22,918 bases of DNA from positions 1-22,918 of the forward strand of contig JBPOJC010000062.1 in NCBI GenBank assembly GCA_052034135.1, in the 5' to 3' direction. The position numbers and the translations under genes are program-made. Shown here piece by piece: positions 1-7,419 of this stretch (position 1 is its first letter; every line of letters starts with the position of its first letter). Source of the DNA: JAGPKI01 sp052034135 (GTDB lineage Bacteria > Caldisericota > Caldisericia > UBA6126 > JAGPKI01). The notes below the pieces were generated by a model that worked only from the letters and a program-made list of their open reading frames with translations, was not told where the DNA came from and made no database searches.

Positions 1-44
1 GCAGAAAATTATATTGAGTATGAGATTTTTTTGGAGGTATCAAA

Positions 45-2168
45 ATGATTAAAAAATTTGTCTCCTTAATAATATGTTTTATAACCTTACTATCTTTAAG
101 CACAACTTTTGCCTCTCCCACAACTCCTGAAGTATGGAATTCAAACAAGGGTAATCCATCTAATACTGGATATGTCGATAAAGAAACAAGCGAGAAAGTC
201 GGTTTAAAATGGAAGTATTTCTTTACAGGTGATATGATTTCCAATATCGTTGCCATCGAAAGAACAATTTACTTTACAGATAGAAATGGATTTCTATATT
301 CAGTTTCCGAAAAGGATGGTAGTGAGATTTATAGGAAAAGGATTGAAACCGATCGTGAAATCACCGGGATCGATATAGATTATGATAATATTTATGTAAC
401 TACTACAACAAGAATGACAAGGAGAAATACTACACAATCGGTTAGAATTTCTGCTTATTCAAGGCTTACGGGTGAGCTAAGCTGGAAGATTGATTATAAT
501 GATACAGCTTTCATCACATCACCTCTTAGAGTAGGTGAAAGTGTATTCATAGGATTAGGGAAATTAGACACAACTACTATGAAAACAAAACAAGGTTCTT
601 TAGTCTCACTAAATCCTAAAACTGGATCTGAGAATTTTTCTACTAATATTGAGGAAGAAGCATTAGCTTTTATGAACTCAACTCTTACAGGGACAGATGA
701 AGTAATATTAGCACAAACTGTTAAAATTACATCTGAAGGTGGAGGAGGGGGAAGAATGCGTATTAATATGAACCCTCCAAAGTTAGTTGCTTTTTCAGCT
801 TTAACAGGAAAAATTCTTTGGCAGGAAACCCCGACAGACGAAAATATGAGATTCGGAACTCCTTCAATAAAAGGCGATTATTTATACTTAACTGAAAATG
901 CTGGTTTTGCTATGGGAGGAGGAGGACCTCCTGGAGGAGGAGGACCTGGCGGAGGACCTCCTAGAGGAAGAGAAATGACCTCCTGGATTTTAAAGATTGG
1001 GCTTAAAACTGGCAAAGTTGTGAAATCTATGAGCTTTAAGAATGAAATGTTTGGTTCTTTTTCTCCAACTTTGGCTAATGATGCCATATATATAAACTCC
1101 TTCATTGGGAACATTTATTCAATTTCATATGAACTTGATAAAATTTATTGGACTAAAAGACTAAACAGATTTTCCCAATTAAGTGAACTAATTTCCTCAA
1201 AAAATTTTCTCTATACTGCAATTTATGATGGTTATTTAAATTGCATATCAAAGTCAACTGGAATAGTTCGCTTTCAATATAGAGTTGGGAAAAATGCAGG
1301 TACACCAGTAATAATTGGAGATTCAGTAATTATTAGCGGTGAAGCAATATACTGTTTTTCAGTTGATGCAGAACCAGTTTTAATTTTAGAACCTTCCTCT
1401 CTTTCATTTGGAGAAGTTTTAAAGGGAAACACTAAACAACTTTCATTCAAAGTAATCTATACAGGATTGGAGACTTTGAATGGTAAAGTAACTTCATTGC
1501 AAAATTGGCTCTTAGTGAAACCAAAAGATGTAACTACCAATATGCAGACATTTTTTGCTGAGGTTAATACAGCTGACCTTAATGCAGGTGAATTCGAGGG
1601 GGAGATATTAGTTGAGACAAATAAAGGAGAAAAAAGGGTCAAAGTCTATTTAACTGTTTATGAACCTCCACCACTAAAATTAAATGTTAACTTACCAGAG
1701 GGAGAGATATTTACAAATAGCAAAACTCTTTTAATCATAGGAGAAACAGAGCCTTTTGCAGAAGTAGATATATGTGGTCTTAAAATAAAGTCAGACCAGA
1801 GAGGATCTTTCTCTCATACTTTTAAATTAAAAGAGGGTTTAAATGAAATTTTAATTGATGTTTTTTCTATTGATGGTAGAAGTAAAGAGCTAAAAAAAGA
1901 TGTAATTCTTGATACAATTCCACCACTACTTGAATTAAACCTTAGTAAGATAAATATTGTGAGCGAGAAAGAGATAAAAATTATTGGTAAGACCGAACCT
2001 GGTTCAAGCATTAAAGTAAATGATGAATTAATAAAAGTTAAAGAGGATGGATCTTTTGAAAAAGATTATGCTATGAGCAATGAATACGAAATAATTACAA
2101 TAACTGCAATCGATAAAGCTATGAATAATACAGAATTCAAAGCAGAAATGTATCTCAAAACGCCATAA
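45..2168 (+). CDS. Secreted PQQ-type beta-propeller protein with Ig-like tail
   Basis: This 707-residue protein is probably exported and structural or binding in function; no catalytic site is evident. Residues 1-24 form a signal peptide (KK, a hydrophobic core, cleavage near TFA-S). Residues about 30-440 contain repeated beta-propeller blades of the PQQ/quinoprotein-like type, with recurring motifs such as LYSVSEKDG, GKILWQE and DKIYWTK. Residues about 445-550 form an Ig/ASPM-like beta domain (LSFGEVLKGNTKQLSFKV). Two small glucodextranase-B-like Ig domains follow at about 550-707, each with the pattern 'I.G.TEPG..V..N...V..DG.F'. Glycine-rich insertions interrupt the propeller near residues 231-236 and 291-312. 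The ATG is fixed by GGAGGT at 33-38, six bases upstream. The gene stands alone on this strand; its 3' side is a repeat-filled spacer. Fold assignment is confident; the ligand is unknown. Confidence 0.85.
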   Translation: MIKKFVSLIICFITLLSLSTTFASPTTPEVWNSNKGNPSNTGYVDKETSEKVGLKWKYFFTGDMISNIVAIERTIYFTDRNGFLYSVSEKDGSEIYRKRIETDREITGIDIDYDNIYVTTTTRMTRRNTTQSVRISAYSRLTGELSWKIDYNDTAFITSPLRVGESVFIGLGKLDTTTMKTKQGSLVSLNPKTGSENFSTNIEEEALAFMNSTLTGTDEVILAQTVKITSEGGGGGRMRINMNPPKLVAFSALTGKILWQETPTDENMRFGTPSIKGDYLYLTENAGFAMGGGGPPGGGGPGGGPPRGREMTSWILKIGLKTGKVVKSMSFKNEMFGSFSPTLANDAIYINSFIGNIYSISYELDKIYWTKRLNRFSQLSELISSKNFLYTAIYDGYLNCISKSTGIVRFQYRVGKNAGTPVIIGDSVIISGEAIYCFSVDAEPVLILEPSSLSFGEVLKGNTKQLSFKVIYTGLETLNGKVTSLQNWLLVKPKDVTTNMQTFFAEVNTADLNAGEFEGEILVETNKGEKRVKVYLTVYEPPPLKLNVNLPEGEIFTNSKTLLIIGETEPFAEVDICGLKIKSDQRGSFSHTFKLKEGLNEILIDVFSIDGRSKELKKDVILDTIPPLLELNLSKINIVSEKEIKIIGKTEPGSSIKVNDELIKVKEDGSFEKDYAMSNEYEIITITAIDKAMNNTEFKAEMYLKTP

Positions 2169-2248
2169 ATAGCTTTTTACATTTTGCATTACCGCCGTCA
2201 TCCTGAAGAAGCTTTATTCCTGCGACAAGGAATCTCACCACCACCCCA

Positions 2249-2366
2249 GTTACCCTGAGGAGCGTATCTGAAAGCGACGAAGGGTCTCCTCTTTTGTTCC
2301 CTTGTACTGCCAAGAATAAGAAAACAGACAGGAATGTCTGTTCTACACCGAAATGACCAAATGAGG
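2249..2366 (-). repeat. Truncated inverted copy of MITE-like composite repeat
   Basis: Read on the minus strand, this segment matches the right two thirds of the elements at 11099-11258 and 17543-17704. It has a CCTCATTT remnant, the GTGTAGAACAGACATTC palindrome, a T-rich stretch, and a terminal arm GAGGAGACCCTTCGTCGC ending in CTCAGGGTAAC. The other terminal arm is missing beyond CCTCATTT. Confidence 0.65.
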
Positions 2367-2372
2367 ATATTC

Positions 2373-2479
2373 AAACCCTCCATATATATAAGTAGGGTAA
2401 AATTGCTAATTCAGTCACTCTTAAATAAAAAAAAATTAAAAAATGGCCTGGATCCCCGATAAAAGATTTCGGGGATGAC
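2373..2479 (-). repeat. 107-bp composite repeat, left member of an inverted pair
   Basis: The reverse complement matches 3849-3955 with roughly nine of ten bases identical by eye. It starts with the hairpin GTCATCCCCGA/TCGGGGATCCAG, continues through an A/T-rich segment, and ends in a block containing AAGAGTGACTGAATTAG and ACTTATATATATGGAGG. The two copies face each other across the CofE-family gene. Confidence 0.8.
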
Positions 2480-2576
2480 GGGGTGGTGGTTCGGAGATTC
2501 TTCACTAATGTAAAACATAAAGTCATGAGTTGTCTTTACAAAAAGTGGAGTTCTTTGGCAATATATAAAGCAAAAT

Positions 2577-3341
2577 TTAGTAATTATTCAGGAGGAACTG
2601 AGCCCAGAGGCATTCTTCTTCATACATTGATAGAGCCTGCGTTAGTTTGGAAGAATCCTCATCTGTCAAAGTAATCGGGGCATCTTTAATAATTGCTATC
2701 GGAGAACTCTCCTTGCCCTCCCCCATTATTAAATTTGCTGCTGAGGCAAGGTTATCAGCCAAATTCCACCTTGTTACTTTCATTTCTTTTCCAAATATGT
2801 CTCTACTGCCTCTTTTATCAACTACACCAAAAAACCCAGCTATACCTAATGCAATTCCATATGTTCCAGCTCTTAAAGGAACTATTTGAGAATCTGAAAT
2901 AATTACTCCAGTTTTTACTCCTCTACTCTTTAAGAGATATTCTCTTAATTCAGAAGCAGTTCTGGATGGATTAGCTGGCCATAATATGGCATACTCAGGT
3001 GGAACATTTGATAAATCCGCACCAGCAAAAGGTATTGCAATATTTCTATTTATTGTAGCAACTACTTTCTTTACTCCTCCAAGAATAAAAGCCCCTTCAT
3101 TTAATATTAATTGAGCAAATTTTTCGTCTATACAAAATTCAACAGCTAATGCTTTTCCAGCCTCTGTAACCTGTACGGTTTTTAGATTTATAAGCCTTCC
3201 TTCAGAAATTGCAACAATTTTAGATGAAACTACAACAATGTCACCATCACTTAAGTTTTCGTTTTTAAGGTTTTCACTCACAAAATCAAATAAATTTGTG
3301 CCTTCTGATAAGATATCTGTTTTTATAGCTTTTATAAGCGT
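2577..3341 (-). CDS. CofE-family gamma-glutamyl ligase, non-AUG or damaged start
   Basis: The protein belongs to the F420-0:L-glutamate ligase (CofE, COG1478) family, which adds L-glutamate through a gamma linkage to an acidic cofactor precursor. Visible family features are LSDGDIVVVSSKIVAISEGR, DSQIVPLRAGTYGIALGIAG, and DIFGKE followed by an AD-LA-AA-L-MGEG stretch. The DS..PLRAGT variant resembles homologues often named putative folate-metabolism gamma-glutamate ligases, so F420 is not implied. The first ordinary start is GTG at 3281 (234 residues) with no Shine-Dalgarno. The reading frame continues upstream with family-like sequence (LIKAIKTDILSEGTNLFDF) but contains no ATG, GTG or TTG before a stop. 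An ACG at 3341-3339, seven bases after AAGGTG, would give 254 residues, the usual family length. I give the extended span; the start is uncertain. It is a single gene between inverted repeats. Confidence 0.8.
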   Translation of the reverse strand, partial: TLIKAIKTDILSEGTNLFDFVSENLKNENLSDGDIVVVSSKIVAISEGRLINLKTVQVTEAGKALAVEFCIDEKFAQLILNEGAFILGGVKKVVATINRNIAIPFAGADLSNVPPEYAILWPANPSRTASELREYLLKSRGVKTGVIISDSQIVPLRAGTYGIALGIAGFFGVVDKRGSRDIFGKEMKVTRWNLADNLASAANLIMGEGKESSPIAIIKDAPITLTDEDSSKLTQALSMYEEECLWAQFLLNNY

Positions 3342-3354
3342 TTTTGTTCACCTT
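3339..3354 (-). promoter_or_regulatory. Putative ribosome binding site and ACG start of the CofE-family gene
   Basis: On the minus strand AAGGTG (3354-3349) lies seven bases before ACG (3341-3339), which is in frame with the conserved N-terminal coding sequence. A GTG overlaps the ribosome site (3351-3349), but it opens another frame that ends after about 20 codons. Either ACG or ATA is used, or a one-base change has disabled the original start. Confidence 0.35.
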
Positions 3355-3378
3355 ACTTTTTATCTTAAATATAATTAA

Positions 3379-3406
3379 ATTATAATAGTTTCAGTTTATT
3401 TATAAA
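3379..3406 (-). promoter_or_regulatory. Candidate promoter for the CofE-family gene
   Basis: On the minus strand TTTATA (3406-3401) and a perfect TATAAT (3384-3379) are separated by 16 bases. The -10 box lies about 25 bases upstream of the putative ribosome site. The region is very A/T-rich, so chance matches are likely. Confidence 0.4.
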
Positions 3407-3466
3407 TGAAAAAATCTGTCATAGCTAAAATCTTAAATCTCATTTGTCATTCATCGCTCCCTTCCC

Positions 3467-3616
3467 GTCATTCCGAAAGTGCGGCATTATCGTGCTCGTA
3501 CTAAGGTATTTCAGTATTCCCACCGTCATTCTGAGCGTTAGCGAAAAATCTCCCTACCACCACTCCGTCATTCCGAAGTGCGGTATTTTCGCACACAAGT
3601 CCTTAGGAATCTCCTC
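3467..3616 (+). repeat. Cluster of three small GTCATTC-type palindromic repeats
   Basis: Units begin with GTCATTCCGAA (3467), GTCATTCTGAG (3525) and GTCATTCCGAA (3567). They end in an ATTCCC, ATCTCC or ATCTCCTC motif. The first and third contain an internal hairpin (GTGCGGTATTTTCGCAC in the third). Units are joined by CCACC or CTACCACCACTCC linkers. Confidence 0.7.
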
Positions 3617-3624
3617 ACCATAAC

Positions 3625-3802
3625 GTCATTCTGAACGAAGTGAAGAATCTCCTCTTTTAATCATTTTTTATTTTGCCTTATTCTTATTATTCTTATAAAA
3701 TAGATATTATTGTTTGTTTTACTTTTTATATTTATAAATATACCTAATAAATACAATCGAAAAAAGAGGAGACCCTTCGTCGCTAACGCTCCTCAGGGTG
3801 AC
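3625..3802 (+). repeat. 178-bp MITE-like element with terminal inverted repeats
   Basis: The left end GTCATTCTGAACGAAGTGAAG...ATCTCCTCTTTT is an imperfect inverted match to the right end AAAAAAGAGGAGACCC...CTCAGGGTGAC. The A/T-rich centre does not obviously match the centres of the copies at 11099-11258 and 17543-17704. No transposase is encoded and no target-site duplication is evident. Confidence 0.6.
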
Positions 3803-3848
3803 TGGGGTGGTCATTCCCGTTTTGCTATTGACTTCTATCATAGTATTT

Positions 3849-3955
3849 GTCATCCCCGAAATCTTTTATCGGGGATCCAGACCAATTTTTAACATTTTTT
3901 GTATTTAAGAGTGACTGAATTAGTAATTTTACCCCACTTATATATATGGAGGTTT
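3849..3955 (+). repeat. 107-bp composite repeat, right member of an inverted pair
   Basis: It reads hairpin GTCATCCCCGA/TCGGGGATCCAG, an A/T-rich stretch, AAGAGTGACTGAATTAG, and ACTTATATATATGGAGG. It is the inverted counterpart of 2373-2479. A diverged third copy lies at 10425-10527. Confidence 0.8.
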
Positions 3956-4006
3956 TATTTTTAAACATTTTGCATGAGGTAGAAACATGGAACTACCCTT
4001 AGTATT

Positions 4007-4033
4007 CTGGATTCCCATTTTCATGGGAATGAC
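4007..4033 (+). repeat. CTGGATTCCC...GGGAATGAC hairpin repeat
   Basis: This is a palindromic unit (GGATTCCC, short A/T-rich loop, GGGAATGAC). When translated it gives the familiar spurious 'HSRESGNP/PAKAGIQ' peptides found in many bacterial genomes. A near-identical copy lies at 17450-17477. Confidence 0.75.
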
Positions 4034-4103
4034 AAAAGAGAGCATGTAATGACGAAAAAAGGGGAGTGGAATCTTGCAAAATGAAAAGCTTTAATAACTC
4101 ATG

Positions 4104-4132
4104 TTTAGATTTTTTACTGAAGTAGTTATAAT
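4104..4132 (+). promoter_or_regulatory. Candidate sigma-70-type promoter of etfBA
   Basis: TTTAGA (4104-4109) and a perfect TATAAT (4127-4132) are separated by 17 bases. They lie 54 bases upstream of the etfB start, after the last intergenic repeat. GGGAG (4171-4175) is the ribosome site. Confidence 0.55.
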
Positions 4133-4185
4133 AAATTTATTAAAAAAATTAATTGAGGCAATATATAAAAGGGAGATTTATTTAA

Positions 4186-4980
4186 ATGATGAGAATAATT
4201 GTGCTTGCAAAGCAAGTTCCCGATATTGAAAAGAATGTAAAAGTTTCAATTGATGAGCGAACTCAAAGTATAAAAAGAGAAGGGGTTCCTTCTATTATGA
4301 ACCCTTCAGATAAGTGCGCTCTTACTGAGGCTTTAAAGCTTAAAGATGCAATAGGGGCAGAGGTAATCGTTGTAAGCATGGGTCCCCTTCAGGCAGGTGA
4401 AATACTAAAAGAAGCAGTTTCTATGGGGGCAACAAGTGGCTATCTCGTTACTGATAGAGCTTTTGCTGGTTCTGATACATTAGCAACTTCTTTGGTTCTT
4501 TATGAAGCGATAAAGAGAATTTCTGATTTTGATTTTATTTTTGCTGGAAAGCAAGCAATAGATGGTGATACAGGTCAGGTGGGACCAGGAGTTGCCCAAA
4601 GGTTTGATATTCCACAAATCCTGAATGTAAAGAGAATAGAATATAAATCTGGAAACAAAATTACAGTTTTGCGAGAATTTTTAGGTTTCGAAGAATTGAT
4701 TGAAGTTTCTCCAAAAGCATTACTCACTTTTCCAAAAAATATAAATGTTTCAAGACTACCAAGTTTAAGAGGGTTATTTAAAGTTAGAGATTATGAACCT
4801 ACGGTTATTACTAATACCGAACTCAAATTAGGTGAAGATGAAGTTGGTATAAATGGTTCTCCCACAAAAGTAATAAGGACATTTACTCCCGTATTCGATA
4901 AATCTTACACTAAGGTAAATATTGAGAACGGAGAAGAGATTGTCAATCTTATTCTTTCAAAGGTTAGCGAGGTAAAATAG
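4186..4980 (+). CDS. etfB: Electron transfer flavoprotein beta subunit
   Basis: EtfB pairs with EtfA to move electrons between a flavin dehydrogenase and other carriers in the cytoplasm. The length (264 residues) is normal for the family. The N-terminus reads MRIIVLAKQVPD, and the nucleotide-binding signature GKQAIDGDTGQVGPGVAQ is at about residues 126-143. The GGGAG site fits the first ATG (4186) better than the second (4189). The stop codon overlaps the etfA GTG by one base (TAGTG), so the two are translationally coupled. No acyl-CoA, lactate or glycerol dehydrogenase lies next to the pair, so the substrate cannot be told from context. Because EtfA carries a ferredoxin domain, a bifurcating or confurcating role is plausible but inferred. 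Confidence 0.95.
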   Translation: MMRIIVLAKQVPDIEKNVKVSIDERTQSIKREGVPSIMNPSDKCALTEALKLKDAIGAEVIVVSMGPLQAGEILKEAVSMGATSGYLVTDRAFAGSDTLATSLVLYEAIKRISDFDFIFAGKQAIDGDTGQVGPGVAQRFDIPQILNVKRIEYKSGNKITVLREFLGFEELIEVSPKALLTFPKNINVSRLPSLRGLFKVRDYEPTVITNTELKLGEDEVGINGSPTKVIRTFTPVFDKSYTKVNIENGEEIVNLILSKVSEVK

Positions 4981-6167
4981 TGAAGATATATGTCCTGGAT
5001 GATCTATGTAATGGTTGTAAGTTATGTTTAAAGAAGTGCAAATTTAATGCAATTGAAATTATTGATCACAAAGCAAAGATAAACTCTAATTGCACTTATT
5101 GTGGTATATGCGTAGAAAATTGTCCTAAAAAAGCGATAATTCTTGAAATTTTAGAAGAAAAGATTGGGGAAACTCAAGGTGATATTTGGATTTATCTTGA
5201 AAAATCACCCTCAGGAGAGATAATAGAGCCATCTCTTGAACTTTTAACAAGAGCAAGAGGGATAAAGAAGGAAAATTCGAATATTACCGGCATATATCTC
5301 GGCAGTGAGCTTAATAAATTCGAGATAAATAAGGTGATGGGAGCTGGAGCCGAAGGGTTAATAAGAGTGCAGGATACACAATTATTGAATTATAATGTTG
5401 CTCTATATTCCAAAGTCTTAAACTGGCTAACTATTGAAAAAAAACCAGCAACATTTATTTTCCCTGCTACAGAAATAGGAAGAGATCTTGCTCCTCGCCT
5501 TGCAACAATGCTTGGAACTGGGCTTACTGCTGATTGTACTGAGTTAAGCTTAGATTTACAAACAGGACTTTTGATTCAGACTCGTCCTGCTTTTGGTGGT
5601 GACTTAATGGCAAGTATAATTTGTCCTAATCATAGGCCACAAATGGCTACAGTCAGGCCACACTCATACAAAGTTTCAAATTTTTCTACAACTGATTTCC
5701 ATGACGAACTTCTTGTGTTACCAGAACAATTGAAAGAGGAGAATTATTCAAACTTTAAATTGATTGATAGGAAGCCAATAGAAACAGTATTTCCAAAGAT
5801 TGAGAACGAGAAAATATTGGTCTCTGTTGGTAGAGGCATAGGTAGCAAAGAAAATGTTGAGGTTGTATATGATTTCGCAAAAACAATAGGCGCTGGTATT
5901 GCCTGTTCAAGGCCCGTGGTTGACAATGGATGGCTTCCACATGAATTACAGGTCGGACTTTCAGGTAAGGTTGTCGCACCTAAAATTTATATAGCTTTAG
6001 GTATTTCTGGCTCAATTCAACATATTGTGGGTATGCAATCATCAGAATATATAATTGCAGTAAATAAAGATGAATTCGCTCCAATCTTTAAAATAGCCCA
6101 TCTTGGGATTGTCGGAGACATTAAGAAAGTCTTACCAAGGCTTGCTAAATTAGTTAGTAAGCCTTAA
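4980..6167 (+). CDS. etfA: Electron transfer flavoprotein alpha subunit with N-terminal 2x[4Fe-4S] domain
   Basis: EtfA (395 residues) binds FAD and partners with EtfB. The first 50 residues form a ferredoxin domain with two complete cluster motifs: Cys10, 13, 16, 20 and Cys38, 41, 44, 48. Ordinary EtfA lacks this domain; it is known in CarE and LctC of Acetobacterium woodii, parts of electron-bifurcating complexes. The EtfA body follows from about residue 65, with a conserved central region (FPATEIGRDLAPRLA, TRPAFGGDLMA) and the C-terminal FAD domain (SRPVVDNGWLP, ALGISGSIQHIVGM, IVGDIKKVLP). It starts with GTG overlapping the etfB stop. Its 3' end overlaps the convergent M16 gene by 14 bases with no terminator between them, so the transcripts may be antisense to each other. 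Assignment is firm; bifurcation is inference. Confidence 0.95.
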   Translation: MKIYVLDDLCNGCKLCLKKCKFNAIEIIDHKAKINSNCTYCGICVENCPKKAIILEILEEKIGETQGDIWIYLEKSPSGEIIEPSLELLTRARGIKKENSNITGIYLGSELNKFEINKVMGAGAEGLIRVQDTQLLNYNVALYSKVLNWLTIEKKPATFIFPATEIGRDLAPRLATMLGTGLTADCTELSLDLQTGLLIQTRPAFGGDLMASIICPNHRPQMATVRPHSYKVSNFSTTDFHDELLVLPEQLKEENYSNFKLIDRKPIETVFPKIENEKILVSVGRGIGSKENVEVVYDFAKTIGAGIACSRPVVDNGWLPHELQVGLSGKVVAPKIYIALGISGSIQHIVGMQSSEYIIAVNKDEFAPIFKIAHLGIVGDIKKVLPRLAKLVSKP

Positions 6168-7419
6168 CTGTTACTGTAACTGAATTATCTACTGGAAGTA
6201 ATTTTGGGAGTAAATTATTTACATTCACTAAATTTAAAGATTTTAATATACCAATGTATTTTTCAAGTGTTGGAACTCGAGAGAGATAAAGAGTTGAAAT
6301 TACTCCAATGAGATTGGAAGGGTTATCTGCAAGCATATAAGCTCCACCAATTGCATTACTTTTAGATAATGCTAATTCTTCCTCACTTATATTAGTATTA
6401 AAGAGTCTTCTTTCAACTTCTTTATTTAATTCAAACAATAGTTCATCTGGTTGGTCTGTGTAGGATGAAATAATTGGAAAACAGTAATCTCCCTCCCAGT
6501 CAAGAGCATAGTTAAAGCTATCATCTATTAGACCTTTTGAGAAAAGAGAATCATAAAAAGGAGACATTGAACCAAAAATTATTTCGAGGACCAGGTTAGA
6601 AGCAATAATCTCCTCAATTGAAAATTTATCTTTTTTAGGTTTAAAACCAATAAATACAAGGTTTTTTGTTATTCTACTTTTAAGTTCTATTTTGCGAACT
6701 CTTGGATAAATTGGCTCAATATATTTAAATGATTCATCTATAAATTTAATATCGTTATTTTTATAACACTTTACTTTTTCACGGATTTTATCGAATAATT
6801 CAGATTCATCTATGTCACCCAAAATGAAGAGTATGGAATTCTTTTTAGAAAAGAAAGTATTGTATGTTAAACGCAAGATTTCTGCATTTATAGCTTTAAT
6901 AGAATCTACTGTTCCAGCTACTTTTTTCTTTAAAGGGTTAAACCAAAACATTGCATCGACCAGATTTTGATAACCTAAAAAATATGGTTCATCATCGTAC
7001 ATTGTAATTTCGCTTGCTATTATCAGTTTTTCTCTCTTTATAGTTTTATTTAAAAAAGATTTCTCAGTGAACACAAGATCCAGTAAAAGATTCATACAAT
7101 CAAAAAAATTACTCGTAGTAGTAAAGTAGAAAGTCATATTTTTTCTTCCTGTAAAAGCATTTGCGTCAGCACCAAATTTTGAAAATAGTTCGGTGGCATC
7201 CTTCCCATTGATTTCAAAAAGCCTGTGTTCAAGGAAATGAGCAACGCCATCAGGCAAAGAAATTTCTTTATCTCCCATCTTTAATGTAGTAATCATTGAA
7301 CCAAATTTAATTGTGAGCAAGCCAAAGCTTGATGAAATATCTTTTCTTTTTATAAATACGACTTTTAATCCTTCTATTTCTTCCTCGTATATTTTTACTT
7401 TCTCAGTTAATTCTCTCAC
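6154..7419 (-). CDS. M16-family zinc peptidase, active-type subunit (YmfH-like)
   Basis: The 421-residue protein is of M16 (pitrilysin/processing-peptidase) type. The inverted zinc motif HFLEH is at His61, Glu64 and His65, with the third ligand Glu137 (ASEITMYDDEPYF) 72 residues later, so the catalytic site looks complete. It resembles the Bacillus YmfH-type partner of a YmfF-type pseudo-subunit. The GTG start (7419) is supported by GAGGAG a few bases upstream and overlaps the TGA of the preceding gene by four bases, consistent with making a heterodimer. There is no signal peptide, so it should act in the cytoplasm. Convergent overlap with etfA occurs at the 3' end. The substrate is unknown; peptide maturation or turnover is possible. 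Confidence 0.9.
   Translation of the reverse strand: MRELTEKVKIYEEEIEGLKVVFIKRKDISSSFGLLTIKFGSMITTLKMGDKEISLPDGVAHFLEHRLFEINGKDATELFSKFGADANAFTGRKNMTFYFTTTSNFFDCMNLLLDLVFTEKSFLNKTIKREKLIIASEITMYDDEPYFLGYQNLVDAMFWFNPLKKKVAGTVDSIKAINAEILRLTYNTFFSKKNSILFILGDIDESELFDKIREKVKCYKNNDIKFIDESFKYIEPIYPRVRKIELKSRITKNLVFIGFKPKKDKFSIEEIIASNLVLEIIFGSMSPFYDSLFSKGLIDDSFNYALDWEGDYCFPIISSYTDQPDELLFELNKEVERRLFNTNISEEELALSKSNAIGGAYMLADNPSNLIGVISTLYLSRVPTLEKYIGILKSLNLVNVNNLLPKLLPVDNSVTVTVKAY

Larger units (their letters stand above)
2169..2576. other. Gene-free spacer filled with dispersed repeats
   Basis: No credible gene is present. From left to right it holds a solitary GTCATCCTGA-type arm (2197-2237), a truncated inverted copy of the MITE-like composite (2249-2366), the left member of the 107-bp inverted repeat pair (2373-2479), and a partial GAAGAATCTCC arm around 2488-2508. 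Short open frames here translate repeat sequence only. Confidence 0.75.
3342..4185. other. Gene-free spacer with at least five repeat units
   Basis: After the CofE promoter region this spacer holds, in order: a GTCATTCCGAA/GTGCGG-type unit (3467-3521), a GTCATTCTGAG arm (3525-3553), a GTGCGGTATTTTCGCAC-type unit (3567-3616), a 178-bp inverted-terminal-repeat composite (3625-3802), the right 107-bp inverted repeat (3849-3955), and a CTGGATTCCC hairpin (4007-4033). The last 100 bases carry the etf promoter and ribosome site. The open frame at 3710-3892 crosses repeat boundaries and is not a gene. Confidence 0.75.

Noticed and set aside
2577..3341. F420 biosynthesis locus
   Set aside because: No CofC, CofD or CofGH homologue lies nearby, and the DS..PLRAGT variant of the motif suggests another CofE-family role.
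3930..3955. ACTTATATATATGGAGG as a promoter plus ribosome site for etfB
   Set aside because: The motif is part of a repeat found in three places and both orientations with no consistently placed gene; the 4104-4132 promoter is nearer and better.
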